NCBI GenBank assembly: GCA_950106755.1
Contig: OX467083.1
Span: 30,809,029 to 30,873,028 of the forward strand
From: Climacium dendroides
Lineage: Eukaryota > Streptophyta > Bryopsida > Hypnales > Climaciaceae
Direction of reading: 5' to 3'
DNA: 64,000 bases
Below, one piece after another: positions 54,250-64,000 of the stretch. A program made the position numbers and the translations under genes. Each line of letters begins with the position of its first letter. Positions within the stretch are counted from its first letter, which is position 1. The notes below the pieces were generated by a model. The model had not been told where the DNA came from. It ran no database searches and saw nothing but the letters and a program-made list of their open reading frames with translations.

Positions 54250-56860
54250 AGAATGTCTCAAACACCATATTTGCTGTTGCCTTCACCCCAGAACCAGGTC
54301 TAGGTACTTGCATGTGCTAGCCCAAGACCTTCTCATAGATCTTAGGAAGATTGTTTAGTGACGCATGGTGATGCAATGGAAGAAATCGTCTATGCATTGA
54401 ATAGAAGGATTATCAATGTCTTGTATAGAATGGAATGTCACACCCCATGTTCCGTAGTAGTGAGAGGAGTTGTACTTGTAATTATTGTGTTCTACCATAT
54501 TCTAAGAGTGGAAAATAGTAATGAATCAAATTGGGCTGAGTACATAATGTGCTCTGTATTTTTTTGTAGGCAGAGATCTCCCCACCTAGAAGCCAATGGA
54601 ATGAACTTGGCCAGAACCCCCCCATGTTGTCCCCATTTAATTTTCCTCCCAACTCCCTAAATCTGAAAAGCAATGGAAGGAATGCACTATGGGGTGACAG
54701 CACACAACACTGAATACACGTTCGTCAAAAATTAGGAGTACTTTCAAGTAGACATGAAGTACTTGAAGTATATAAAGTACCTTGGTGGAAGTACCATTAG
54801 AACTTAAGGAAACTTTAAATGGATGCTCGTACATTCTTACCATTACAAAATAACATACTTATAGACAATAGTTTCTTAATGAACATCTTCATTTGAACTT
54901 GAGTTTATTGGAAGTGCATTTTAGTGTGTTAACACAATTTCTAGTTTTTCATGTCACTTCGAACCTTAGAAAACTTATATGCAAATTCTACTTCCTACAA
55001 TAATCTCACTATTGGGATTAGTGCAATTGAAAGCTATCTTGGAGGTATTAATAATGTAAATTTGCCTTGTATCTTGATGTTTCTCCTATTTATGAATTTT
55101 TTGAAAATGAGAATGAAGTGCCACGTGGGAATTTTTTCCCTTAGATTCTCAACTCCATTTTCCAACATAAAGATTTAAAGTTCATAACTCTGTAGTACCC
55201 AAATTTCAGATTAAGATTAATATTCAAAGTCAAATATTTTAACTGTACAATACATTAAAAGATAAACGAAGCCAAAAAAAAAAAAGTTCCTTGAAGTTCC
55301 TAGATTGTGGGAATTCGCCACATTAGCATTTAATGCAAACCATGCCATAGTACATAATATTAATTCATAATTTTTTTAAAATAAAATTGTAATTTTCTAA
55401 AAAAATTTAAAATTTTCAATTATAAGAAAGTAATTAAAATTATTTGACAGCAGTGCCTAATTCGAAATTCTTAGGCAACAAAGGGAAATTGAACAACCTT
55501 GAAATGCCCCTCCCTTGCCTTCAGAAATCTCTTTAGTAGTGTTGAAGAACTTGTGTTTTAAAATTTGAAAACAAAGAGTGGAAATGAAGTTGAAAGTTGA
55601 AAACTACCCTGAAGTACCATAAGTAATTCTTCACGAATAGAAGCAAGGAAAAAAGTCAAACAAATATTCAAAATTTTGGAGATTTAAGCAGTAGCCATGC
55701 TACAGTATGTGAATGTAGTACTTTACTCATAAAAAATTGAACGTAAATATTATTTTTTGTGTCTTTTTCCTCCGCAAAAGATAATACCCATCTAACTTCT
55801 ACATTCCAATAGATATTGTAATTATAGTTCTACTATCACCAAGAAGCCCTTGCATAGTATATATATTCTATCTTTGTACAAACTAATGTGCTTTTTGTAT
55901 CATTCATTTGGCCTATACAAAGTCATTTGTAATTATTTTGCAAACCTAACACGCTTTTGTTGTTGGTAAAGTACTTTGTAGAGGATGGATGAAACACTAA
56001 ATTGGATTAGAATGTGGTAGAACAGCTTCTCTACATAGATACCTACCAATTGGATCAATTGAGAAGTGAAAATAATGTTTCTTTTATCTAAGAAAAAGTA
56101 CGTTATATAAATACATCTTGAAAAAGTACTTTTTTGACGTACTTTGTAGGGGGGTGTAATGTGCTTTCACCCCAATTTTTTGGAGAGAACCCCCGAGCCC
56201 GAACGCAATGGAATGAACTTGGCCATAACCCCCCCATGTTCTTTCCATCTAAATTTTTTCCCAACTCCCTAAATCCAAAAAGCACTGGGAAGAATTCACT
56301 GTGGGGACTTCAAATTACTCCCAAATTGTTTGGGCCATCCACGAACCCCCAATGGAAAGCACTTCTTCGCACTCCCCGTACTACCATTCTCCCCATATTG
56401 GGGGGGACCCCCAAGCCCCATCCCAATAGAATGAATTTGAACAAAACACCCCTATATTCTCCCCATTTAATTTTCTCCCCATTTCATTTTATCCCAACTC
56501 CAAAAATCCAGAAAATATTGGAAGGAATTCACTATGGGGACTGCAAGTCACTCTCCATTTTATGGGGCCTAATTTGCAATCCCAAAGCCAATGGAATAAT
56601 GTCACATTGATCCCAACACTCCCAAGTAATCCCCATTTTCTGTTCTCAAAACCCATCTCCAAATAATATTGCGTAACTTCACCTCTATGATAAGGTTATC
56701 CCAATGAGTCTCCATTTTTATTTCCCATCTTTCATGTTTTAGGACCTAAAATATTTCATTCTGTATATCCTTTTAATTTTGGCATACCCTAGACTTGTAA
56801 CACCAAAACACATTTGTGGAGTCATTACATGTGTCTATGTCACTTTCATCCTACCTCGTA
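54250..56860. repeat. AT-rich, repeat-bearing interior of the CACTA right part
   Basis: A ~230-bp phrase with CAATGGAATGAACTTGGCC, CCCCCCCATGTT, CCCAACTCCCTAAATC and GAATTCACTRTGGGGAC occurs at about 54,577-54,710, 56,180-56,340 and, diverged, 56,405-56,560. The rest is AT-rich spacer without a gene. The composition differs from the element's GC-richer gene region, which suggests later insertions, but their borders were not found. Confidence 0.55.
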
Positions 56861-57099
56861 CCCATGACTTCACATCCTCCCAGAAAGCCTGAATTTTACA
56901 GCCTGGAGCTCTTTCCTATACTGATCAGGTGTTTTCCCTGTAGGGCAGCACCCCCCTTGCCCTATCAGTGACAGCAGTGCACCTGCCCGCAGTGAAAGAT
57001 GCACCAGTGGTTGACGTGGCCGATTCGTGTTTTTTTGGACGTCATCTAAAACGTCCTTCATTTTTTCTGACATAGTGAAAAACACGTCCGTTCAAAGTG

Positions 57100-57150
57100 A
57101 CATCCCTATATTTCCTGACGTCTATTATGACGTTTCAGATGACGTCACAA
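57100..57150. repeat. 12-bp-period array at the right end of the CACTA element
   Basis: GACGTCTATTAT, GACGTTTCAGAT and GACGTCACAAAA start at 57,118, 57,130 and 57,142, with a GACATC at 57,100. Other TGACGT motifs surround it up to the terminus. Confidence 0.8.
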
Positions 57151-57256
57151 AAAATTGTCCCTGATCTGCGCGTTCGTCCAAAAACGTAGTGACGTCAAAA
57201 ATAACGGGGATGTCACAGCGTAACGCAGTAAAAAACAGGGGTTTCTTATAGTGTAT

Positions 57257-57480
57257 ATAGGTGTAATCTTCAACCTATTTTTTTGTAATTGTGCATCACA
57301 AAGTTTCTACCCTTTCCAAGTTTTAAGATTTATAGTTTGGATTTTTATAATTCTACCTTAAACCCTTATTTTTTGCCTTGGATGGATTTAAGGGTTTACA
57401 ATTTAGGATTTTTATTATCTTATATCCTAAATCCTTTTTTACTACCAAGTATCATTGTTGTAGAGTTTAGGGTTTAGGAT
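57257..57480. repeat. TTTAGGATTT-type short repeats
   Basis: The phrases AAGGGTTTACAATTTAGGAT and GAGTTTAGGGTTTAGGAT recur with TTTTTATYCT. It is not a telomere array. Confidence 0.5.
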
Positions 57481-57539
57481 TTTTTTATCCTAGCTTAAAT
57501 TTATGATTGTCATCTCTCCTAGACTATGGCTCATGCTTT

Positions 57540-60500
57540 GTTTACGATTGATGACTATGTAGATGTTAATATTGATGGTGTTGAATCCATGCACATTCAA
57601 TGTCCAAAATGTTTGGCATTTTGTTTTTAAAAAGAAAAAGCAACAATTTATTGTTACAATGACAAAGTTACTAATGAACATGTTAGCTAACCTATTGTGC
57701 ATTCAATGTTCAATGAGCTTTTTATGGGCAATACACCCGATTCTCAAAGATTTCTTAAATCATTAAAAAATATAATCAAGCATGTGCATTTACAAATATA
57801 TGTAGTAATTTTCAATCTAGCCAAGTCGAAGGTCAAGAGTTGTATACTTTTTGAATGATGATTTGCAAACGGATCGTCACATGAAGATCTTTGATGATCT
57901 TGATCACAATATCATTTTTAATATTCAAGAATTTTTAGAATCTATAAATGCATTAGTTTGTGATTTCAAATCTTCACGTCAAGTTCTTTTAGAGGGACAT
58001 AATGTAAGACTTTGTATCTCCGGTGAGACTTCTACCGGTGAACATTGTTGTTAATATAATTGACCTATGGTTCCAAAGATTACAGCTATTATTCTTAACG
58101 AACAACACATGGAATTTGGTCGAGACATTATTCTTGACCAACGTGATGGAGATTTAAAAAATTCATTCAACTTATGATGCTTTATCCTATCCTTTGTTGT
58201 TTTCAAATGGTCAATGTGGGTGGTAATCTACTTTTAAAGCAAATATTGGAGTGACTTTAAAGTCATTTATTCAATATATGTTTAAAAAGCAACTTAAGTC
58301 TAATGTACTATATAGAACTAGTAGGTTATTCTAGCAATATGTAGTAAATTAATATTTGCGTGTAGAATATGAAAATTTACTTTTCATTAGACAACATCAA
58401 GCAGAACTTCGTGTAGAATGTTATTAAGGGATTATAGATGCTATGTAGGAAGACAATAGAGTACGCATTGAATATTGTATTGTTTTACCTGTGACATTCA
58501 TTGAATTCCTTGATACATATTAATTTTTTTTTATAACAGTACGGTTTTAATTAGAGTTTTAAGCAAATCAAATTTGTTTGTAACAATGATGTTCAATCCA
58601 ACTTGGTCTAAGATCGTTGATGAACTTGAACCAAGTCAAAGTCCTTCCAATCATCAAATGTTGTTGTGCGTGTCTTCGAGCTCAAGTTAAAAGCAATAAT
58701 GGATGAAATCACAAAGAAGAATGTATTGGGGGAGATAATTGCTTTTTATTACACTATTGAGATTCAAAAGCGTGTTTTCCCTCATGCTCATATTCTTCTT
58801 TAGTTGAAAGACAAAGCCAACAATTGTGACCTTGTAGATAGAATTGTATATATTGAAATTTCAGATTTAGATAGACAACCATAACTTTATGTTGCAGTTG
58901 TTAAACACATGATGTATGATCCATGTGGTTTGGTTAATTTCAATTGTTCATGCATGGAAGATAAAAATTGCTCTAAGTATTATCTAAAACAAATTCAAGA
59001 TACTACTGAGATGAATGGTGATAATCATAATTTATATTGCCGTCAAAATCAAAGTCGGTATGTTGAAAAACATACACGTGATTAAAATGTCCATTTGAAC
59101 AATCGATGAATCGTGCCATACAACTCATATTTAGTAGGCCGTTTTAATTGTCATATTAATGTAGAGGTTTGCAGTTTAGTAAAAATTGTTAAATACCTCT
59201 ATTAATATATTTTTAAGAGTTCAGATCATGGCATTGTAGAAACGGATGAGGTCATAGATGAGATTAAAAAAAATTTGGAGGGGCGAATTATTTTATTTAC
59301 GTTTATTGTTGATTCATGTTGAAACATTAATTTCGTTTGATGCCCTATTTTGTCAAAATACAATATATTCAAGATACAAAGTTGTTTGCATTGCAAGAGG
59401 GCTTTTGCAAGACGATATGGAATGGGACAATTGTTTCCAAGAGGCAACTGTCATTTCACTGCTTAAACAAATCCAATAGTTGTTTGCAACGCTTTTTGTC
59501 TTTGAACAACTATTAAATTTTTTTGATTTGTTGAGGAGACATCTTGATGCTATGTCTGATAATTGACACAATGATCAAAATCGTTATAACAAAGTGATTT
59601 TATCCATTGATGAATATTTATCATGTTCAAATAAACGCATTATAGATTTTTTTTACATTCAAGATTTGAATGAATTTGGTTATTCAAACATTGTTGATGT
59701 TGGTAGTGATGCCGCAACATATTGATGAGGAATTTCATTAAAATGGCAATATTCCATATGCCATTTTCATTGTGTGCCATTCCCACAATTCAGACCAGGT
59801 AGTCTGGAATCTATTAGTGTACTAGATTTTAGACCGCTCAGTCTGAATTGTAGGATGTTAAAGTCACAAAATATTTGCCATTTTAATGAAACTCCCCATA
59901 TTGTTTTCAATGCAGTTACTATTGCCATTTTAGAACCCCATCTTCTAAACAAGTTATTTTTCTTAGACGGTCCTAGAAGTACCGGCAAGACTTTTGTATA
60001 CAATATCATATTAAGTTATCTTCGTGGTTATGGTGTCAAATGTATGACAATGGCAACAAGTAGAATTGTTCCTTGCCTTTTGCATAAAGGGCAAACAACA
60101 CATTTTTCTCTTGCCATTCTATTATAATTGCATGATAAATCAACATGTTGCATTAGTACCCAATCATTGTTAGCTCAAAGTTCATATTTGTTTTTGCTAA
60201 TGCAACATTTTCATTTGACTACTAATATGCGTTTACAAAGTCAACCAAACTTTCTACATTTTTTGTTAGATATTGGTGAAGGTAAAATTGGTTTAGAGGT
60301 AGAAATACCGCTTGGAATCTTTGCACATGGAAATTCTTTAGATGGACTCATTGATACAATTTTTGATGACCCAATTAATTTTTCTAAGCACATAATTCTG
60401 GTTGTTTGGAATGATGATGCTTAAGAAATCAACTGTAAAATTACTAATCGCATGCCCGGTGATGTGTATCAATATTTTGGTGCCGATTTTGTTCATGAAA

Positions 60501-61090
60501 ATGATGAGCATATTCATCATTATTTGGTAAATTTTTTAAATTCTCTAAATTTGAGTGGTTTGCCACCTCACTAATTAAATCTTAAATGTGGTCAATTTGT
60601 AATGTTGCTAAGGAATTTGAATCTGACAAAAGGTTTGTGCAATGATAGTCACTTGTAGTTGTTGCAAGTATCTCCATCTGTATTATTGTGTGAAATTGTA
60701 GAAAGGCGCTATCATGATCAAGAGGTGTTGATTTCAAGAATCACACATCATTGCAACGATAGCTGCTTGCCATTCATATTATGTTAGAGACAATTTCATG
60801 TTATTGGTGCTTTTGCCATGACAATCAACAAATCGCAGGACCAATGATATAACCGAGTTGGCATTTATTTTTAGAATGAAGTATTTAACCATGGTCAGTT
60901 ATATATGGTTTCGTTTTGTGGTAGACATCTTGCAAACATTAAAATTGCCAATGGCAATTCAAATGCCATGGAATGGTAAAAAATGTAATTTATCATGAAG
61001 TGTTTGTATAACATTTGTCATGTAGATTCCTACAAATATCAACATCTTGATCAGGTGGATGGAAAAGTTAAGAGTTTGTTTTAAACTTTG
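57540..61090 (+). mobile_element. Decayed Helitron (Rep/helicase) remnant
   Basis: Fragments in several frames follow the order of plant Helitron helicases. About 58,160-58,520 shows a Helitron_like_N stretch (YDALSYPLLFSNGQCGW, FIRQHQAELRVECY). About 58,585-58,800 continues it. About 59,270-59,570 has FYLRLLLIHVETLISFDAL and LLQDDMEWDNCFQEAT. About 59,940-60,120 has the helicase Walker A region (FLDGPRSTGKTFVYNI, with Arg-Ser where Gly-Gly or Ala-Gly is usual). About 60,430-61,010 has LNSLNLSGLPPH, MLLRNLN-type and AFAMTINKSQ motifs. Many stops and frame changes make it dead. Neither terminus was identified. Confidence 0.8.
59725..59899. mobile_element. ATGGGG-family MITE nested in the Helitron helicase
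   Basis: The ends are ATGAGGAATTTCATTAAAAT and, reverse complemented, ATGGGGAGTTTCATTAAAAT. It is flanked by ATTG at 59,721-59,724 and 59,900-59,903. It interrupts the helicase reading between SNIVDVGSDA and FNAVTIAILEPHLLNKL, so it inserted after or during decay of the Helitron. Confidence 0.8.
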
Positions 61091-61099
61091 CATGTTTAG

Positions 61100-62930
61100 G
61101 GTTCATACACACTTCAGCGATGTCCCCTTCCATCCATTTGTATTCTTTTAGTGTTCATCATCATATCATTGTCTCAATTGAGACAATTTATTATATCAAT
61201 ATTTACAATCAAATTCTATTTCAAGCATTTTTGCTATTTATATTTGGATTCTTTTATATTCCAATGTATGCATATTTTTTAATGTATTCATCATTGCATA
61301 TACTTCATTCATTAAAATCTATATTGTGCATTTCAAATTTTCAATGTATGCATGTTTGTAAAAAAATTTATATGAAGATTTTAATAATTTATTGAAATTT
61401 ATTACTTTGCATTTTAAGTATATGAAATTTTTTTCTATTTTTTAAAATTTTCTAATAAAATAGTATGGTGAATGCATAGGGTAGCAAGTGCCAACTACTA
61501 GTCCTATAAAAAATGCCAAGCTCTGGAATTAAAAAAGATGAAATCTTAAAATCCTTTAGAATTTCAAGTGTTGCACGTATTGTACCATAGCCAAATGCTT
61601 GAAATCATTAATTCTTGGTGATTGCAAATATAACTTGCTAATAGCAAGAAAAATCTCCTTCAATTCTTTGGATTCTTTCAATTTCAACATAAGAAAGGTG
61701 ATTGCAAGAATGATTGGCTAGTTTTATACTATTTGGTTTGTTTTCATGCTTTTTTTCTAATACTCTTTAAAATTAGTTTTTAAAAATATAGCCTATATGC
61801 ACATATTTTTAATAAAATGGGACTTTCAAAAATGAAAAGCATAGAATTTTTTTCTATGAGAATGAATTAAAATATTGCAAAATCTTAAGAAAATAGGTAT
61901 TTTGACTTTTTAATTTGTAAAAAATAGGAAAATAATTTACAAAGAATTAAGAATTGGCCATCTTTTGAAAAAATAATCTATTTTAATATGCTCATTGGTA
62001 GGAATATGCCCTCTTACTATGGAAATAGTGCACAAAAATTTCAGCTTTATATCATTAACTCTAGAGCGTCTGGACTTTTCTCCAAAATTGATGATTTAAA
62101 GAAAGTCATTATAAAGTGCTATTTGGAAGAATATTTTAGAAGTGATATACAAAGGAAAGTTGTAGATTTTGGATTTTAGATTCCATCTATATTGTTAGAT
62201 TCACCAATACTATCACCAATATTTTTCTATAAATTTGGAAAGGAAAATTTCAAAATTCCTTCAAAATTTGATTATAGGCAAAATATTATCATTTTTTGAG
62301 CAAAACTTATTGGAATGGATTCAAAATGAGGTTATCTTGACATGGTGATTTTTTGGAGTTTTTGTGTTCTTTACATCTATGACCTCATTTTTGCAAACCT
62401 AGTTTTGAACTGGAGTCAATGCAATTTGACCACTTGACACACTTCCACATTTGTAATTTTAGAGAAATTTGTATTTTAGTAACACCAAATCCAACCATTA
62501 GATACGACAAGAACTTGATAAAGTATCACCCAAAATTAGGATGACTTTCATCCAAGTAGGAATGAGATAGAAACAAAAACTTCAATCTGTTCATTGTCCA
62601 AAAATTGGATGTCAACGCGCTCTAGGGTTAATATTGAAGATTCAATAATACTAAAAAAATCCTAAACTTGAAAGTGAGACAAATTAGTTCATTAGATTTT
62701 TAAATATAAAATAATTTTTGTTAATTTATGAAAAATAAGGGATACAATTACAATAGGATCATCCACTTTTAATAAAAAAAAAAATCAAGTTCATTGGTTT
62801 CATGCTTCATAAGTTATAGCAAATGACAAATTCATCATACTACATGTAACATGATTATATACAAGTGTTTCAAGATATCGCACCTTTCAATTGGAGTTTC
62901 AAAGAGCTTAAGCTTACTTCATTTGGAGCA
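61100..62930. other. AT-rich spacer, no gene seen
   Basis: Frames are short and AT-driven. No repeat family of this window was recognised here with confidence. Confidence 0.5.
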
Positions 62931-62934
62931 AGGA

Positions 62935-63478
62935 CAAGGTAGTGGTGACTGTTTTATTCACAAAGAATTTGCTGCCACTTAGATTTTGAGCGACAACTTT
63001 GAGGAAAAGATTAGAAAAACAACAATGATTTTGAAAGTGATTTTAAGTGATCTAATGATTAGTTAAATTGACTTTTTAACAAGACTAGTTTTATGTCAAA
63101 GGAATCTATGATGAAGTGGTGGTATCTGTTCTAGTCTCAGAGGATCTATTGTTGCCTTGATTTATAGTGGTGACTTTGGAGAAAAAGATCTGGAAGACTA
63201 CAAGGATTTTGAATCTCATTTTTTGCTGGTGTGATGATCAGTCAAATTGGATTTCCAATAAGACTAGTTTCATATCAAATGGACCCACATTGAGGCTTTT
63301 GGTGAATATTTTAGTCACGGAATGCCTACTATTGTCTTGATTTGGAGCAATGATTTTGAAGAAGATCAAAAGGATCACATGAATTTTGAATCTCTTTTTT
63401 GCTAAGCCAATATTTAATCAAATGAAGCTTCTAAAAAGCCTAGATTCACGTCAATTGGATACACTATAAAGTAGTGGT
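62935..63478. repeat. About 178-bp tandem repeat, three diverged units
   Basis: GTAGTGGTGACTGTT, GAAGTGGTGGTATCTGTTCT and GAGGCTTTTGGTGAATATTT open successive units. Each unit continues with a TTGATTTRKAG stretch (62,983, 63,158, 63,339), GATTTTGAA near its middle and AAGACTAGTTT at its end. A fourth start (GTAGTGGTCACTAG) is cut by the CACTA terminus at 63,479. Confidence 0.65.
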
Positions 63479-64000
63479 CACTAGAAGAAAAACGTGTCCG
63501 TTGCAACCCACTGAGATGCGACTATGTGTCCTATACAACTGAGATGCGACTGTAGCCCTCTGTATTTGCACCAAATTTCACGTGTATGTAGTTGTAGTCG
63601 CAAAGTAGTCGGAAAATGAAGAATAGGGTTACGATATTGTAACAGAAGAACTGACATGAGGTATTCTACATCCAGCATTCATCACAGTTGTCCATGTGGA
63701 CAGCTATCCGCGAAGTAGAGTCCACCGTGGAAAAATGCAATCGCTCTGATTACAGGCTGCAACTAAAAACTAGAAGATTGCAACTTAGAAATGACTCAAA
63801 TGCAACTAGGAATCAACTATAATGCAACTAGAGCCCGACTACAGTGCAACTAAAAAACGATTCAAATGCAACTAGAGAACAAGTGCAATGCAACTAGAAC
63901 ATGACTGAAAATCGATTCAATTGTCCCATATCGATTGTCAAGAATACCATCAGCTTGAACAGATAAGAATGGTAAGTTATAGCATTCTTGTGTAATGAAT
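63479..64000. mobile_element. Left end of a second, different CACTA element (continues past the window)
   Basis: The terminus CACTAGAAGAAAAACGTG is of CACTA type. Within the next 450 bases a GAGATGCGACT motif occurs twice. From about 63,745 the phrase TGCAACTAG (with small variants) recurs seven times at about 20-30-base spacing, the usual arrangement of subterminal transposase-binding repeats. The motif is unlike the TGACGT motif of the element at 43,467. No gene is reached before the window ends. Confidence 0.7.

Larger units (their letters stand above)
43467..57253. mobile_element. Complete CACTA (En/Spm-type) transposon, 13,787 bp
   Basis: The left terminus is CACTATAAGAAAACAGTG and the right terminus, reverse complemented, CACTATAAGAAACCCCTG. 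The element is flanked by TAT at 43,464-43,466 and 57,254-57,256, the 3-bp duplication expected of CACTA elements. Two genes are divergently transcribed from a spacer near 48.1-49.8 kb: a TnpA-like gene on the minus strand and a tnp2 transposase on the plus strand. Both ends are rich in TGACGT-type motifs. Repeated and AT-rich DNA at about 54.2-56.8 kb inside the right part looks like later insertions. Intact ends and a perfect target duplication show single-event insertion. Confidence 0.93.

Noticed and set aside
57280..57480. Interstitial telomere-like sequence because of TTTAGGG-like phrases
   Set aside because: Only single TTTAGGG occurrences within TTTAGGATTT phrases are present, not a tandem TTTAGGG array.
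1..64000. Scan for tRNA, rRNA, CRISPR and bacterial features
   Set aside because: Nothing convincing was seen by eye. A covariance-model search would be needed to exclude tRNAs or small nuclear RNAs properly.

Overview
This window looks like nuclear DNA of a land plant. It is AT-rich, gene-poor and full of transposable elements. The plant call rests on four things seen here: a Ty3/gypsy-type gag whose primer-binding site matches the plant initiator-tRNA-Met type (TGGTATCAGAGC), a complete En/Spm-type CACTA element with a tnp2 transposase and a Ptta/En/Spm-type second gene, a decayed plant-type Helitron, and many short non-autonomous inverted-repeat elements (MITEs). The lineage cannot be named from this sequence. 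I saw no rRNA, convincing tRNA, CRISPR or bacterial-style operon.

Layout. 1-11.9 kb: AT-rich spacer with MITEs, tandem repeats and dispersed repeats, no recognised gene. 11.9-15.3 kb: a rearranged gypsy fragment (one LTR, two inverted gag copies, protease) flanked by 356-bp near-identical direct repeats. 15.3-23.1 kb: more MITEs, including a head-to-head inverted dimer, then bare AT-rich DNA. 23.1-26.4 kb: a GC-richer island with a ~195-bp tandem repeat and exon-like open stretches that I cannot identify. 26.4-41.4 kb: three copies of a small secreted-protein gene with promoters and flanks. Copy 1 (27.4 kb, plus strand) and copy 3 (40.4 kb, minus strand) are intact. Copy 2 (minus strand) is split by a 3.84-kb insertion at 32,517-36,358 that carries its own small gene candidate. 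42.0-42.9 kb: a long-TIR foldback element. 43,467-57,253: a 13.8-kb CACTA transposon with a TAT target duplication and two divergently transcribed genes. 57.5-61.1 kb: a heavily decayed Helitron. 61.1-63.5 kb: AT-rich DNA and a ~178-bp tandem repeat. 63,479 to the end: the terminus of a second, different CACTA element.

How the parts relate. In the CACTA element the TnpA-like gene (minus strand) has four exons that splice in phase with no stop. The tnp2 transposase gene (plus strand) carries one frameshift and four nonsense codons, all explicable by C-to-T change at CGA or CAG. The most unusual signal is a set of short arrays with an exact 12-bp period (GAC or AAC starting every 12 bases) at both ends of this element, in the spacer between its genes and in most of their introns. 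The MITEs fall into several families. Two insertion events can be read directly against related empty sites: a TTAA-duplicating 241-bp element and a TA-duplicating 272-bp element.
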